64,000 nt of DNA from Marinobacter mobilis. GTDB lineage: Bacteria > Pseudomonadota > Gammaproteobacteria > Pseudomonadales > Oleiphilaceae. The DNA is taken from positions 1-64,000 of the forward strand of contig NZ_FNNE01000004.1 of assembly GCF_900106945.1 (NCBI RefSeq), in the 5' to 3' direction. Position 1 is the first letter of the stretch, and every line of letters begins with the position of its first letter. Of this stretch, positions 7,976 to 16,436 are shown piece by piece. The position numbers were made by a program, and so were the translations under genes. The notes below the pieces were generated by a model, which made no database searches, was not told where the DNA came from, and saw only the letters and a program-made list of their open reading frames with translations.

Positions 7976-8001
7976 GACACGGAACCCCGTCGATTGTTAC
8001 A
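7976..8001 (-). promoter_or_regulatory. ECF-type promoter element 4 (TGTAAC-N15-GTGTC)
   Basis: Minus-strand TGTAAC (7996-8001), 15 bases, then GTGTC (7976-7980) followed by CAG. It has the same spacing as elements 1-3, lies between the PEBP gene stop and arsM, and reads toward arsM. It is the most divergent of the four downstream of GTGTC. Confidence 0.7.
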
Positions 8002-8025
8002 ACCGGGTTCCGCTGGCCGCAGTGA

Positions 8026-8649
8026 CTAGCGCAGATCGGGGTTCAGGGTGTAGGTGCCGGTTACCCGGGCGCTGGCGAGAATATGGCCTTTCATTGCCTC
8101 GCGCACCGCCACACCATCAAATTCGCCGCTGAGGCCCAGAGATGCCACATCAAGGGCATAGAGTTCGATATGGTAGTGGTGCAGCAGCTCGTCGTTCCAG
8201 GGCGGGCAGGGGCCGTCATAACCCGCATAGATACCCGCCATGTCCGGATTTCCGGCCAGGAACTGGGTGTAATTATTGACCCCACGCAGACCAATCGCAC
8301 CGGCGCCCGCTGGCTTGCCCTTGGGCATGACGCCATTGGAATCCTCACCTTCGGGAATACGGCGCACATCCGCCGGAATATCCACCAGCAGCCAGTGGAA
8401 GAAGTCCACCCGTGGTAAATCCCGAGACACGACCTTGCCTTCCTGGTTAACGTCATCGGCAACGCTCGGCACGTCCGGATCGAACATCACGATGGCAAAA
8501 CTCCGGGTGCCCTCAGGCACCTTGTCCCACGCCACCTCCGGGTTGCGGTTGGGACCGAAACTCATGTGGTCGTCGGCATTGAACACGCCAAAGGCGAACT
8601 TTTCCGGTATGGGTTGCCCCTCGGTAATCCCAGAGACTTCGATCTTCAC
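8026..8649 (-). CDS. YbhB/YbcL (PEBP/RKIP-like) family protein
   Basis: A 207-residue protein of the bacterial phosphatidylethanolamine-binding/Raf-kinase-inhibitor-like family. Typical stretches are FAIVMFDPDVP near residue 51, then DFFHWLLVDIP, then GIYAGYDGPCPPWND. There is no signal peptide, so it is cytoplasmic. It starts with GTG at 8649, preceded by AGGAG at 7-nt spacing. The biochemical role of bacterial members is unclear. It lies upstream of arsM in the same direction, but the intervening element at 7976-8001 suggests arsM has its own promoter. Confidence 0.9.
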   Translation of the reverse strand: MKIEVSGITEGQPIPEKFAFGVFNADDHMSFGPNRNPEVAWDKVPEGTRSFAIVMFDPDVPSVADDVNQEGKVVSRDLPRVDFFHWLLVDIPADVRRIPEGEDSNGVMPKGKPAGAGAIGLRGVNNYTQFLAGNPDMAGIYAGYDGPCPPWNDELLHHYHIELYALDVASLGLSGEFDGVAVREAMKGHILASARVTGTYTLNPDLR

Positions 8650-8923
8650 GGTTTTCTCCTTAATGACCTATGCGCAGGTTGTAACAACAACCGACTGTAG
8701 ATTAGGTTAGCAGATCCCACCGTCAAATCCGCATCATCACAACGCCATTACAGAGACTTGCAGGGCAATAAGCCGCCCACGGAACCGCCATGGCGCTTAA
8801 GTTCAATTGTCTCTTACGGCCATCCCCGTTAGCATACGTGCCCTAAGCCAACCGTGAGTGAAGAAAGCGAAGGGACCTGCCCCGGCAGCACCTTTCGCTG
8901 TCTTTACTTTAGGGGAATTGCCC

Positions 8924-10234
8924 ATGGAAAACCTGCACCACATCGTCGTCGTTGGCGGCGGCGCCGGAGGCCTTGAACTCGTCACCCGCCTGGGAAACAA
9001 ACTCGCTAAAAAGAAGAAAGCGCGTGTCACCCTCATCGACGCGGTGCTGACCCACGTCTGGAAGCCACTGCTGCACGAAGTGGCTGCCGGCTCGCTGGAT
9101 GCCAGCAGCAACGAAGTCAACTTTCGGGCCCATGCCCGCAAGCACCATTACGAATTCCAGCTCGGGCGGATGAGCGGGCTCGACCGGGGCAGCAAGAAGA
9201 TCACCCTGGACCCCTTCTACGACGCCGATGGGCACGAAGTGGTGCCAGAACGGGAGGTGTCCTACGACACCCTGGTGATTGCCGTGGGCAGTACCGCCAA
9301 TGACTTTGGCACGCCCGGCGCTCAGGAACACTGCCTGTTCCTCGACAGCCTGGCCCAGGCACGCAAGTTCCACAATCTGATGCTCAATGCCTTCCTGCGC
9401 ACCAATCATGCCGCCAAGCAGGATCAGCCAGCGCAATTGCCGATCACCATTATCGGGGCCGGCGCCACCGGCGTTGAGCTGGCCGCGGAGCTGCGCCTGG
9501 CGTCGCGGGAACTGCCGGTGTACGGCATGAACGCGCTCAAGTCCGACGACGTCAGCATCTCGGTCATTGAAGCCGCCGATCGCATCCTGCCGGCCTTGCC
9601 GGGCCGGCTATCAGCGGCCGCCACACGGGAACTGGAGAATCAGAAGGTCACCGTGTTCACAGGGCAGCCGGTCAGCGAGATCAAGTCAGACCGGGTGGTG
9701 ATGAAAGACGGTACCGAACTGGCGTCCGCCATGACCATCTGGGCGGCCGGTATCAAGGCGCCGGTATTCCTGACCCAGCTTGATGGCCTGGAAACCAACC
9801 GCGGCAACCAGCTGGTGGTCAGCCAGACCCTGCGTACCTCTATGGATCGCGATATCTACGCCTTCGGTGACTGCGCGGCCTGCCCGCAACCGGATTCCGA
9901 GCGTCCGGTTCCTCCGCGGGCCCAGGCCGCTCACCAGCAGGCCGACACTCTGTTTGAAACTCTGGTCAACCGACTCGATGGTGGTGATGAGGTGGCTTTT
10001 GTGTACAAGGACCACGGCTCGTTGATCAACTTCAGCCACTACACCACCGTCGGCAACCTGATGGGCAACCTGTCCGGCCGCAGTATGTATATTGAAGGCA
10101 AGGTGGCGCGACTGTTCTACGTCTCGCTGTACCGCATGCATCAGGTGGCCCTGCACGGGTTCCTGCGTACCGGCATGATCTGGCTGATGGACAAGATCAA
10201 TCGGGCCATGCACCCGCGCCTCAAACTGCACTGA
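8924..10234 (+). CDS. ndh: Type II NADH:quinone oxidoreductase
   Basis: A 436-residue flavoprotein. FAD motif GGGAGG at 11-16, second dinucleotide fold IIGAGATGVELAAEL, and the C-terminal FAD-contact region YAFGDCAACPQ. Near the C-terminus is the amphipathic/hydrophobic anchor typical of NDH-2 (LHGFLRTGMIWLMDKI). It oxidises NADH and reduces quinone at the inner face of the membrane without pumping protons. The start at 8924 is chosen because AGGGGA lies about 8 nt upstream; a frame extending to 8858 adds a Pro/Ala leader. It is monocistronic in this window. Confidence 0.93.
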   Translation: MENLHHIVVVGGGAGGLELVTRLGNKLAKKKKARVTLIDAVLTHVWKPLLHEVAAGSLDASSNEVNFRAHARKHHYEFQLGRMSGLDRGSKKITLDPFYDADGHEVVPEREVSYDTLVIAVGSTANDFGTPGAQEHCLFLDSLAQARKFHNLMLNAFLRTNHAAKQDQPAQLPITIIGAGATGVELAAELRLASRELPVYGMNALKSDDVSISVIEAADRILPALPGRLSAAATRELENQKVTVFTGQPVSEIKSDRVVMKDGTELASAMTIWAAGIKAPVFLTQLDGLETNRGNQLVVSQTLRTSMDRDIYAFGDCAACPQPDSERPVPPRAQAAHQQADTLFETLVNRLDGGDEVAFVYKDHGSLINFSHYTTVGNLMGNLSGRSMYIEGKVARLFYVSLYRMHQVALHGFLRTGMIWLMDKINRAMHPRLKLH

Positions 10235-10342
10235 GCAACCCGGCAGTCAGGGCCCGCGAGTATGCGCGCATCAGGGTGATCCTGCCGAAGGGTTACACCC
10301 TGATGATGGCCGCCATCACCTCCGTGTCCCCCACAGGGCCGG

Positions 10343-10756
10343 TCAGAAACTGTGGACGATCGTCAATCCCCCGGCTCTATCACGGGGAAGGTAGCCAATG
10401 GCCTGAGGGTTGTTCTTCACACGTTCGATCAGCTCCTCTACTGCGAGCTGCCGGGGTGGACGTCCACGCCCGGTAAAGACCTGTTTTGCCCGGTAGGCCC
10501 GCAACTGGAGCAGAGACATCGACAAAGCGGAACGACAAAAATCACTGCGTACCGCCAGATCATCCAGGTCATACACCGTCAGCTGTCGCCCCTCGTGGTC
10601 TGTCGAGCGTTTACCGAGATAAAGATCCGACAGCTCCTCGATACTGAGTCTGGAAATGTCGCTGTCTGGGCCGGCCACCACCACCAATTGCTCCGCAAAA
10701 GCCGGGACAGAAGTGGCTAACAGGAGCAGGCTGAGCAACGCGTACGCGGTTTTCAT
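10343..10756 (-). CDS. PstS-like periplasmic phosphate-binding family protein (short)
   Basis: A 137-residue protein with a signal peptide (about residues 1-21, cleavage near AFA-E). It resembles the short single-lobe relatives of phosphate ABC transporter binding proteins: LVVVAGPDSDISRLSIEELSDLYLGK near the start, and NPQAIGYLPRDRA near the end. At this length it cannot form the full two-lobe PstS clamp. It is last in a four-gene unit, and its ATG overlaps the porin stop codon by one base. No ABC permease or ATPase is nearby, so a sensory role for the adjacent histidine kinase is more likely than transport. Confidence 0.8.
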   Translation of the reverse strand: MKTAYALLSLLLLATSVPAFAEQLVVVAGPDSDISRLSIEELSDLYLGKRSTDHEGRQLTVYDLDDLAVRSDFCRSALSMSLLQLRAYRAKQVFTGRGRPPRQLAVEELIERVKNNPQAIGYLPRDRAGGLTIVHSF

Positions 10757-11931
10757 CAGAACGCCCAGTCAACTGAAACGGTAAACATATTAACGTGGCC
10801 ATGGGGCGCCTGATCAAAGCCCCCTCGATCGCCCGGTTTGACCTGGATATGATCCCACTGTCCCTTGATCGCAACCCCCGCCATCGCATCCCAACGGGCA
10901 CCGAGGCCAATGGTGGACTGATCACGCGAATTCCGATCCGCGATAAGGCCATTGGCCACGACGCTGGCGCCACCTGTCAGGCCGTTCTCCGCGTTATTGT
11001 TCAGGGAGACACGCCTGGAATAGACGGCATAAACCAGGAAGGCCCCGGCATAACGGCCGGCAGTCACAGAATAGGCTTCTATTTCCGGGTAGTAGTAGCT
11101 GTCGACCCGATTCTGGATGTATTCAACCATCCCCAACCACTTCAGGTCACTGTACTGCAGCCCCAGATCGTAGTACCAGAGAGTATCATCCAGGTCATAG
11201 CGGTGGTCGGCGGTTGGCTGCTGCAACAGGTTTGCCAGACTGTCCAGCGTCCCCCCATGCAGGGAAATCGGAAGCCGGGCAGACATCAGCCGCACATCCA
11301 GATGTTGGTACGAAACAGAAAAGGCCACTCCCACGATGGGCGATAGCTCGACATCAATGTCCGCCACCTCATCCTCAAGCCGAGTGACAAACACTTCGAT
11401 GACGGAGGTGACACGGGTGGTCGGCAGTATCAGTTTTGCCCAGAGGCCATCAGAAACATCAAACTGGTTTTCGTTGCCATACACCTCCAGCGGCGGTCGG
11501 GCCCATGGCTGGCTATAACCCACATAACGTTGCTCAGAAATCTGGTAAAGCGGCGTAATGAAGCGCCCCAGGCGCAGGTTCAACCAGGGAGTGGCGTCAT
11601 AGCTGAGGTAAGCCCATTTGGTCTCCAGTGTATAGCTGCTGGGCCCATCTTTAGTTGCCAACCCCTGCCAGGTGATGGACCATTCATCCGCCACGCGGTA
11701 ATCAAGTTGAAGCCCCACCCTGCTGTCAAAACTGGCCGAGGGCTGATCATCAATGGTCTGGTTTTGAATATTGGCAAGCACGACATCGTCGTGATCCAGA
11801 ACAGCCAGCCCCAGGGTGCCATAGGTATTAAAAAATAGCCGGTCCTCTATCAACTCCCAAGCCTGTGCACCCGAGCTCTGGAGCAGCATCAGGAACACCC
11901 ACCCGATCAGGAATCTACCATGCGTTGTCAT
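10756..11931 (-). CDS. Putative outer membrane porin
   Basis: A 391-residue protein with a signal peptide (hydrophobic core about residues 8-24, AQA cleavage). The rest is rich in alternating aromatic/polar beta-strand text and ends with Phe, as outer membrane beta-barrels usually do (VDWAF). It looks like a DcaP/phosphate-selective-porin-like barrel, but the family is not certain. It overlaps the upstream kinase gene by 4 nt (ATGA) and the downstream PstS-like gene by 1 nt, which implies coordinated synthesis. Its substrate is unknown. Confidence 0.82.
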   Translation of the reverse strand: MTTHGRFLIGWVFLMLLQSSGAQAWELIEDRLFFNTYGTLGLAVLDHDDVVLANIQNQTIDDQPSASFDSRVGLQLDYRVADEWSITWQGLATKDGPSSYTLETKWAYLSYDATPWLNLRLGRFITPLYQISEQRYVGYSQPWARPPLEVYGNENQFDVSDGLWAKLILPTTRVTSVIEVFVTRLEDEVADIDVELSPIVGVAFSVSYQHLDVRLMSARLPISLHGGTLDSLANLLQQPTADHRYDLDDTLWYYDLGLQYSDLKWLGMVEYIQNRVDSYYYPEIEAYSVTAGRYAGAFLVYAVYSRRVSLNNNAENGLTGGASVVANGLIADRNSRDQSTIGLGARWDAMAGVAIKGQWDHIQVKPGDRGGFDQAPHGHVNMFTVSVDWAF

Positions 11932-13523
11932 GCGGTCACCGGTTGTTCAGGGGTATTGTCGTTGAGGGTTTGAGGGCTCAGGGGCAACTGCAGGATGAAC
12001 GTGCTCCCCCGGTCAGGTTCCGAGTCTACCGACACCGTCCCCCCCAACACCGAGGTGACCAGGTTATAGACAATATGCAGCCCCAGGCCGCTGCCCCCCT
12101 GGCCGAGCCGGGTGGTAAAGAAAGGGTCGAAAATCTTGTTCACAATTGCCTCCGGCATTCCCGTGCCATTGTCCGTAACCCGCAAGGTGACCTGCTCGGC
12201 CGTGGCCATACGCGCGGTAATGTCCCAGGTGCCGTCGGTATCACTGGACTCAAACGCATGAACCATGGAATTGTTGAACAGGTTAGACACCACCTGACAG
12301 AGCGGGCCCGGAAAGCTGTCCATTTCTATGTCATCCGGAATGTCGACATGGATGGTGACCGGCCGGTGTTTGATGGTAGGCCGCAACGTGGTCAGCAGGT
12401 CCTCCATGGTGTCACTGAGGTTAAACCGCCGGCGCTTTGAGCTGGTTTGATCAACAGCGACGTGCTTGAAACTCTCCACCAGATCCGAAGCTCGCGTCAG
12501 GTTACGGGTTATCAGTTCCGTTGCCAGAATCGAATCTGACACGTACTTTTCCAAGATCGACTTTTTTAGCCCCTGCGCCAGTGCCCGGCTGAATTCCTGT
12601 GCCTTCTGATCGAAGGTCGTGGCCACTGTGAGGGCGTTACCAACCGGGGTATTCAGCTCGTGGGCTACCGCAGCGACAATGCCGCCCAGACTGGCCAGTT
12701 TCTCGGATTGCACCAAGTTCACTTGCGACACCCTGAGTTGCTCCAGGGTCTCTACAAGATTGCGGTTGAGCTGCTCCACCTGCAGTCGGCTTTCGTTCGA
12801 CTCGGCAATCCGGTTCCGGATCGCTTCCCGCATTCGCTCCATCTGATGGCCGAGAACACCGATTTCATCCCGTCTGTTGTCGACAATCGGCACACTATAG
12901 TCGCCTTTGGCGATCTTGCGGCTGCGTTGTATCAGGCCTTGAAGCCGGCGGCTGATTCTTAGCAATCCCCAGATGGCCAACGTACTGATCAGGATTACGA
13001 TCAAGCCGAGACCAAGGAGACTCCGGCCCAGGAATCTCTGAAATACCGACTGGGAGGCCTGGCGAATGCTGTTGAGTGACACGCCGTAATGTAAGAGGCC
13101 GACGTTGTCGCCTTCCAGCAGGATGGGAATGGAAACGTGATACTGATCCAGGGACAGCAATTCCGGCGTCATCGGGAGATTCGCGGCGACCGTCGCCAGC
13201 ACCGGCGTTTCCGGCGTCTTGGCGATGAGCTCACCCTGTTCATCGGTCAGGGCAAGATAATCAATGCCATCGACATCAGACCCGATGAATTCGTTCAAAA
13301 ACGGAGCAAGCTGCTGCACCGAGTTGCCAATCCCCAGGTGCACAGAAATCCCCAGGTTCAGTGTCTGGGAGTAGGTAGTGACCGACTGCACCAGGTTTTC
13401 CACCTGCACCTGTTCAAACACTTGCTTGGTATGAACCACCAACAACCAGAACAGGAGTAACAGAGGCGCCGTCAGCAGCAGCAAGACCTGGGTACGGATC
13501 GAACGATACCAGGGCACCGGCAT
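11928..13523 (-). CDS. Membrane sensor histidine kinase
   Basis: A 531-residue kinase. TM1 about residues 12-31, a periplasmic sensor of about 130 residues, TM2 about 167-187, HAMP to about 240, a coiled linker, a dimerisation domain with H-box HELNTPVGN, and an ATPase domain with N-box NLFNNSMVHAF and glycine-rich DNGTGMPE and GGSGLGLH. The HELNTP form of the H-box is typical of kinases linked to DUF3369 regulators. It is encoded 2 nt after the regulator gene and overlaps the porin gene. The PstS-like protein of the same operon may be its periplasmic ligand carrier, which is inference. Confidence 0.92.
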   Translation of the reverse strand: MPVPWYRSIRTQVLLLLTAPLLLLFWLLVVHTKQVFEQVQVENLVQSVTTYSQTLNLGISVHLGIGNSVQQLAPFLNEFIGSDVDGIDYLALTDEQGELIAKTPETPVLATVAANLPMTPELLSLDQYHVSIPILLEGDNVGLLHYGVSLNSIRQASQSVFQRFLGRSLLGLGLIVILISTLAIWGLLRISRRLQGLIQRSRKIAKGDYSVPIVDNRRDEIGVLGHQMERMREAIRNRIAESNESRLQVEQLNRNLVETLEQLRVSQVNLVQSEKLASLGGIVAAVAHELNTPVGNALTVATTFDQKAQEFSRALAQGLKKSILEKYVSDSILATELITRNLTRASDLVESFKHVAVDQTSSKRRRFNLSDTMEDLLTTLRPTIKHRPVTIHVDIPDDIEMDSFPGPLCQVVSNLFNNSMVHAFESSDTDGTWDITARMATAEQVTLRVTDNGTGMPEAIVNKIFDPFFTTRLGQGGSGLGLHIVYNLVTSVLGGTVSVDSEPDRGSTFILQLPLSPQTLNDNTPEQPVTA

Positions 13524-13525
13524 GA

Positions 13526-15754
13526 TTACGCGCGCCCTTGCAGCAATTCGCGGACCTCGGCCATGGGCATTGGACGGGCAAACAGATAGCCCTGGAAGCT
13601 GTTGATGCGCAGTTCCCGTAGCAGGCGAGCTTCTGCTTCTTCTTCGATACCCTCGGCCACCACGTCCAACCCCAGCGATGCGCTCAGGTCCAGAATCGAT
13701 CTCACGATGGCAACGCCAGCGGGTTCCTTGATCTTCTGGATAAACGATCGGTCCAGCTTGAGCTGATCCACCGGCAATCGCGCCAGGTAGGAGAGAGATG
13801 AATAGCCGGTACCAAAATCGTCCAGAGAGATGCTGACGCCGGACGCTTTCAATCGGCCGAGCAATTCAATGGCACCTTCGATGCCGCCAACAATCGCCGC
13901 CGACTCGGTTATTTCGAAGATCAAACTGGAAACCGGGACACCATAACGCTCCGCACAGGCCGTAAAACGGTCGACAATGGACAGGTCATGCAGTTGCGCA
14001 CCGGAGATATTGATCGCCACAGGACCGGCCTGGGGAACATGGGCAATCAGGTCTGCATATTCCCGGAGCACCCTCTCCAACACCCACTGAAACAGATCGT
14101 TGCCCAAACCGGCGGTTTCAGCCAACGGGACAAATTCCGCCGGGGACACCCAGTGACCATCGGGATGGGGCCAGCGAACCAACGCCTCCATGCCGCAATA
14201 GCATTCCCCCGCAAGGTCCCATTTGGGCTGATAATGCATGGTCAGCTGATCATCACGGATCGCAATCACCAGATCCCGCAGTAGTTGGATGTTGCGGCGC
14301 CCATTTTCCAGCGCCGCCATCGGGTAGTGCTTGAGCCCGCGACGGTTATGTCGCTTGGCATCTTTCATAAACAGGTGAGCAGCGCCCAATAGCTGGGCGC
14401 CATTCAACCCCATCTCATCGAGATCCACGGTGATCGCCGTGGCCATGATGTGCACATTAAACCCGGTGAACGCTACTTCCTGGTTGAGTACCGACTCCAC
14501 CACCGTTTTATCAACGGCTCCGGGAATCACCGCCGCAAAGGTGTCATCCCCCAGGTGAGCAAAGAACTTACTGATGTCGCGCAGGCTGCCCTGTAGCTTG
14601 CTCGCATACTGCCGGATCAGTTTGGCGCATTTGGCCTGGCCCAGTGTTTCCAGAACGCTGTTGAAATAATCGATATTGATCAGCAACAGGCGATGGTCAA
14701 ACAGCTGCCGTCGCTGGCCATCCAGCCATTGTTCAAAACTATTGCGATTGGGCAGCAGGGTGGTCGGGTCAAAGAACGCCTGCTGATTCAGGCGGTCAAT
14801 GAGTGTCATATTGTCCGCCATCAGACCAATGTTCTGGCAGAACAGCTGCAACAGGTCTTTCTCCTCAGCCGTCACCGCTTGCCGGCATTCGACATACACC
14901 ACCAATGAAAAATGCTGACCGCGACAGATCAGTGCCGTGCCTTCGGCGCCGAAATAATGTTGATTGCTTTTGATGACCCGGTCGATCAACTGCCGCTGAA
15001 GCAGAGAGGATATTTCCTGTACCGATCGCGCAATCAGTCCCTCAAAGCGCCCGGTCGCCGCTACGATGCTCTGATCATTCAGCTCAAACGGCTCTGCGGC
15101 CACCCGGTCACGGGGTATCGACACCACCACGATGCCTTCCGATTCGTTGAGATTCAGGACCCCCCCGATCTGGGTCAGAATACCAAAGGAAAACTGGCGA
15201 AAGCCGTCACTGCTGAGAAGGCTCCGGGTTGCCTCAATAATGTGCTGCAGTCCACGATGGCTGGTCTCGAGCCGGAGAATCTGCTGGTAACTTCGCAACG
15301 CTGCGGTTAGTGAGGTAATCAACCGAACCTGAGTCAGCTCATTCTTCACCCGGTAGTCGTTGATGTCGTATTCGCTGATGACCTTGAGTTCCGGGGCATA
15401 ACCAGCCTGTCCGGTACGCAGGATGATCCGGGTTTTCAGCAGTTTGAGGTCTTCCCGAATCCACTTGGCCAACCGCAAGCCCGCATCGGAGGTTTCCATC
15501 ACCACATCAAGCAGAATAACCGCCGGCTCATCATGAGCTGACAGATACTGGCGCGCATCTTCCGCCGAGAAGGCAGATTGCAGGCTTACCCGCGCCCCGA
15601 GAAGCTCAATGTCTGAGAGGGCAAATCGGGTCGACTCGTGCACTTCCGGATCGTCGTCCACCACCAATATTTGCCAGAGGTGTGCCGCGGGCATCTCGGC
15701 GACTTTGCTATCCGCATCGTCTTCCGCAACAAATTCCACAATGTCATCGGTCAT
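13526..15754 (-). CDS. Response regulator with DUF3369, degenerate GGDEF and EAL domains
   Basis: A 742-residue cytoplasmic regulator. The receiver domain (about 25-155) has VVDDDPEV and the phospho-acceptor D83 in VILLDVVME. A DUF3369 (GAF-like) domain follows to about 320. The GGDEF domain is degenerate: LGDDTF replaces GGDEF, so cyclase activity is unlikely. The EAL domain keeps MEALVRW, ITES, DDFGTG and VAEGIE, so c-di-GMP phosphodiesterase activity is predicted. It is first in the operon with its cognate kinase. The output is probably a lowered c-di-GMP level when the periplasmic signal is sensed, but the direction of control is not shown by sequence. Confidence 0.93.
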   Translation of the reverse strand: MTDDIVEFVAEDDADSKVAEMPAAHLWQILVVDDDPEVHESTRFALSDIELLGARVSLQSAFSAEDARQYLSAHDEPAVILLDVVMETSDAGLRLAKWIREDLKLLKTRIILRTGQAGYAPELKVISEYDINDYRVKNELTQVRLITSLTAALRSYQQILRLETSHRGLQHIIEATRSLLSSDGFRQFSFGILTQIGGVLNLNESEGIVVVSIPRDRVAAEPFELNDQSIVAATGRFEGLIARSVQEISSLLQRQLIDRVIKSNQHYFGAEGTALICRGQHFSLVVYVECRQAVTAEEKDLLQLFCQNIGLMADNMTLIDRLNQQAFFDPTTLLPNRNSFEQWLDGQRRQLFDHRLLLINIDYFNSVLETLGQAKCAKLIRQYASKLQGSLRDISKFFAHLGDDTFAAVIPGAVDKTVVESVLNQEVAFTGFNVHIMATAITVDLDEMGLNGAQLLGAAHLFMKDAKRHNRRGLKHYPMAALENGRRNIQLLRDLVIAIRDDQLTMHYQPKWDLAGECYCGMEALVRWPHPDGHWVSPAEFVPLAETAGLGNDLFQWVLERVLREYADLIAHVPQAGPVAINISGAQLHDLSIVDRFTACAERYGVPVSSLIFEITESAAIVGGIEGAIELLGRLKASGVSISLDDFGTGYSSLSYLARLPVDQLKLDRSFIQKIKEPAGVAIVRSILDLSASLGLDVVAEGIEEEAEARLLRELRINSFQGYLFARPMPMAEVRELLQGRA

Positions 15755-16115
15755 GCAGAGTTCCTGTTGAATCCTGGGTGTTCCTACTACCGTTCAGTGG
15801 AGTCCTGTGAGCTCGGCCAAGGCCCGATACTCCACCAACAAACGGCGATGACAGGCCCCTTTCCCCATAGAGACACCGCAACCCTCAACAGTTTAGTACA
15901 AATGTACAACAACCAAAATTTATACGACGATCAGGCTGACGGTGATGAGGCTTTCCGGTAGCGCCCGAGTCGAAGAAACCACCGGTCAGATCTTGGGCGA
16001 ATCCAGGTTGGACGCTGTTGGTATTGAGAGCGCTGTGAACAGGGGCATGACCAGCTCTACCAGAGCGTGAGCTCCTGGTGTTCAGCAGAAGGAGGGTGCC
16101 GGTAACGGCCCGGAA
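15755..16115. other. Intergenic region without a recognisable gene
   Basis: About 360 bases between the regulator gene start and the tRNA. It contains an AT-rich stretch near 15890-15930 with the short inverted repeat GTAC-AAAT-GTAC (15896-15907), which probably belongs to the promoter of the leftward operon. I see no supported ORF or terminator. Confidence 0.5.
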
Positions 16116-16189
16116 TGGAGCGGGTGAAGGGAATCGAACCCTCGTATGCAGCTTGGGAAGCTGCCGTTCTACCATTGAACTACACCCGC
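16116..16189 (-). tRNA. tRNA-Gly (CCC)
   Basis: The minus strand folds as a complete cloverleaf. The acceptor stem pairs GCGGGTG (16183-16189) with CACCCGC (16120-16126), there is a short D-arm with GGTAGAA, the T-arm contains GGTTCGATTCC, and CCA is encoded at the 3' end (16116-16118). The anticodon stem GCAGC/GCTGC closes the loop TTCCCAA, giving anticodon CCC (Gly, GGG codons). Confidence 0.95.
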
Positions 16190-16436
16190 TGAACGACACG
16201 CACCCGTAGGTGTCGGCAAGACTATAGAGCCCGCCACAGAAACTGGCAAGCGCGTTTTACCGCGCGCGCGAATCCACAATTGTTCACCGGGATTGCCGCC
16301 ACTAACCTCTGCGGGTGTGCGATACTTTCAGCTGAGTCCCCTTCCGGGGCGCATCGGCCTGTAGCGACGCATGCTGACTCCGGAAATCCGCCCTTGCCCC
16401 GGAATACCGGCTGCCCGACCAACCGCTGGAGACTGA

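Noticed and set aside
8677..8692. GGTTGTAACAACAACC near the PEBP gene as a fifth ECF element
   Set aside because: It contains TGTAAC (8680-8685), but no GTGTC follows 15 bases later on either strand. It is a 6-4-6 inverted repeat of unknown meaning.
16030..16090. D-arm-like text (GCTCTGGTAGAGC, minus strand) suggesting a second tRNA
   Set aside because: No acceptor stem, anticodon stem or T-arm can be formed around it.
15885..16199. 104-codon frame across the tRNA-Gly gene
   Set aside because: It overlaps the complete tRNA on the same strand and has no recognisable protein features.
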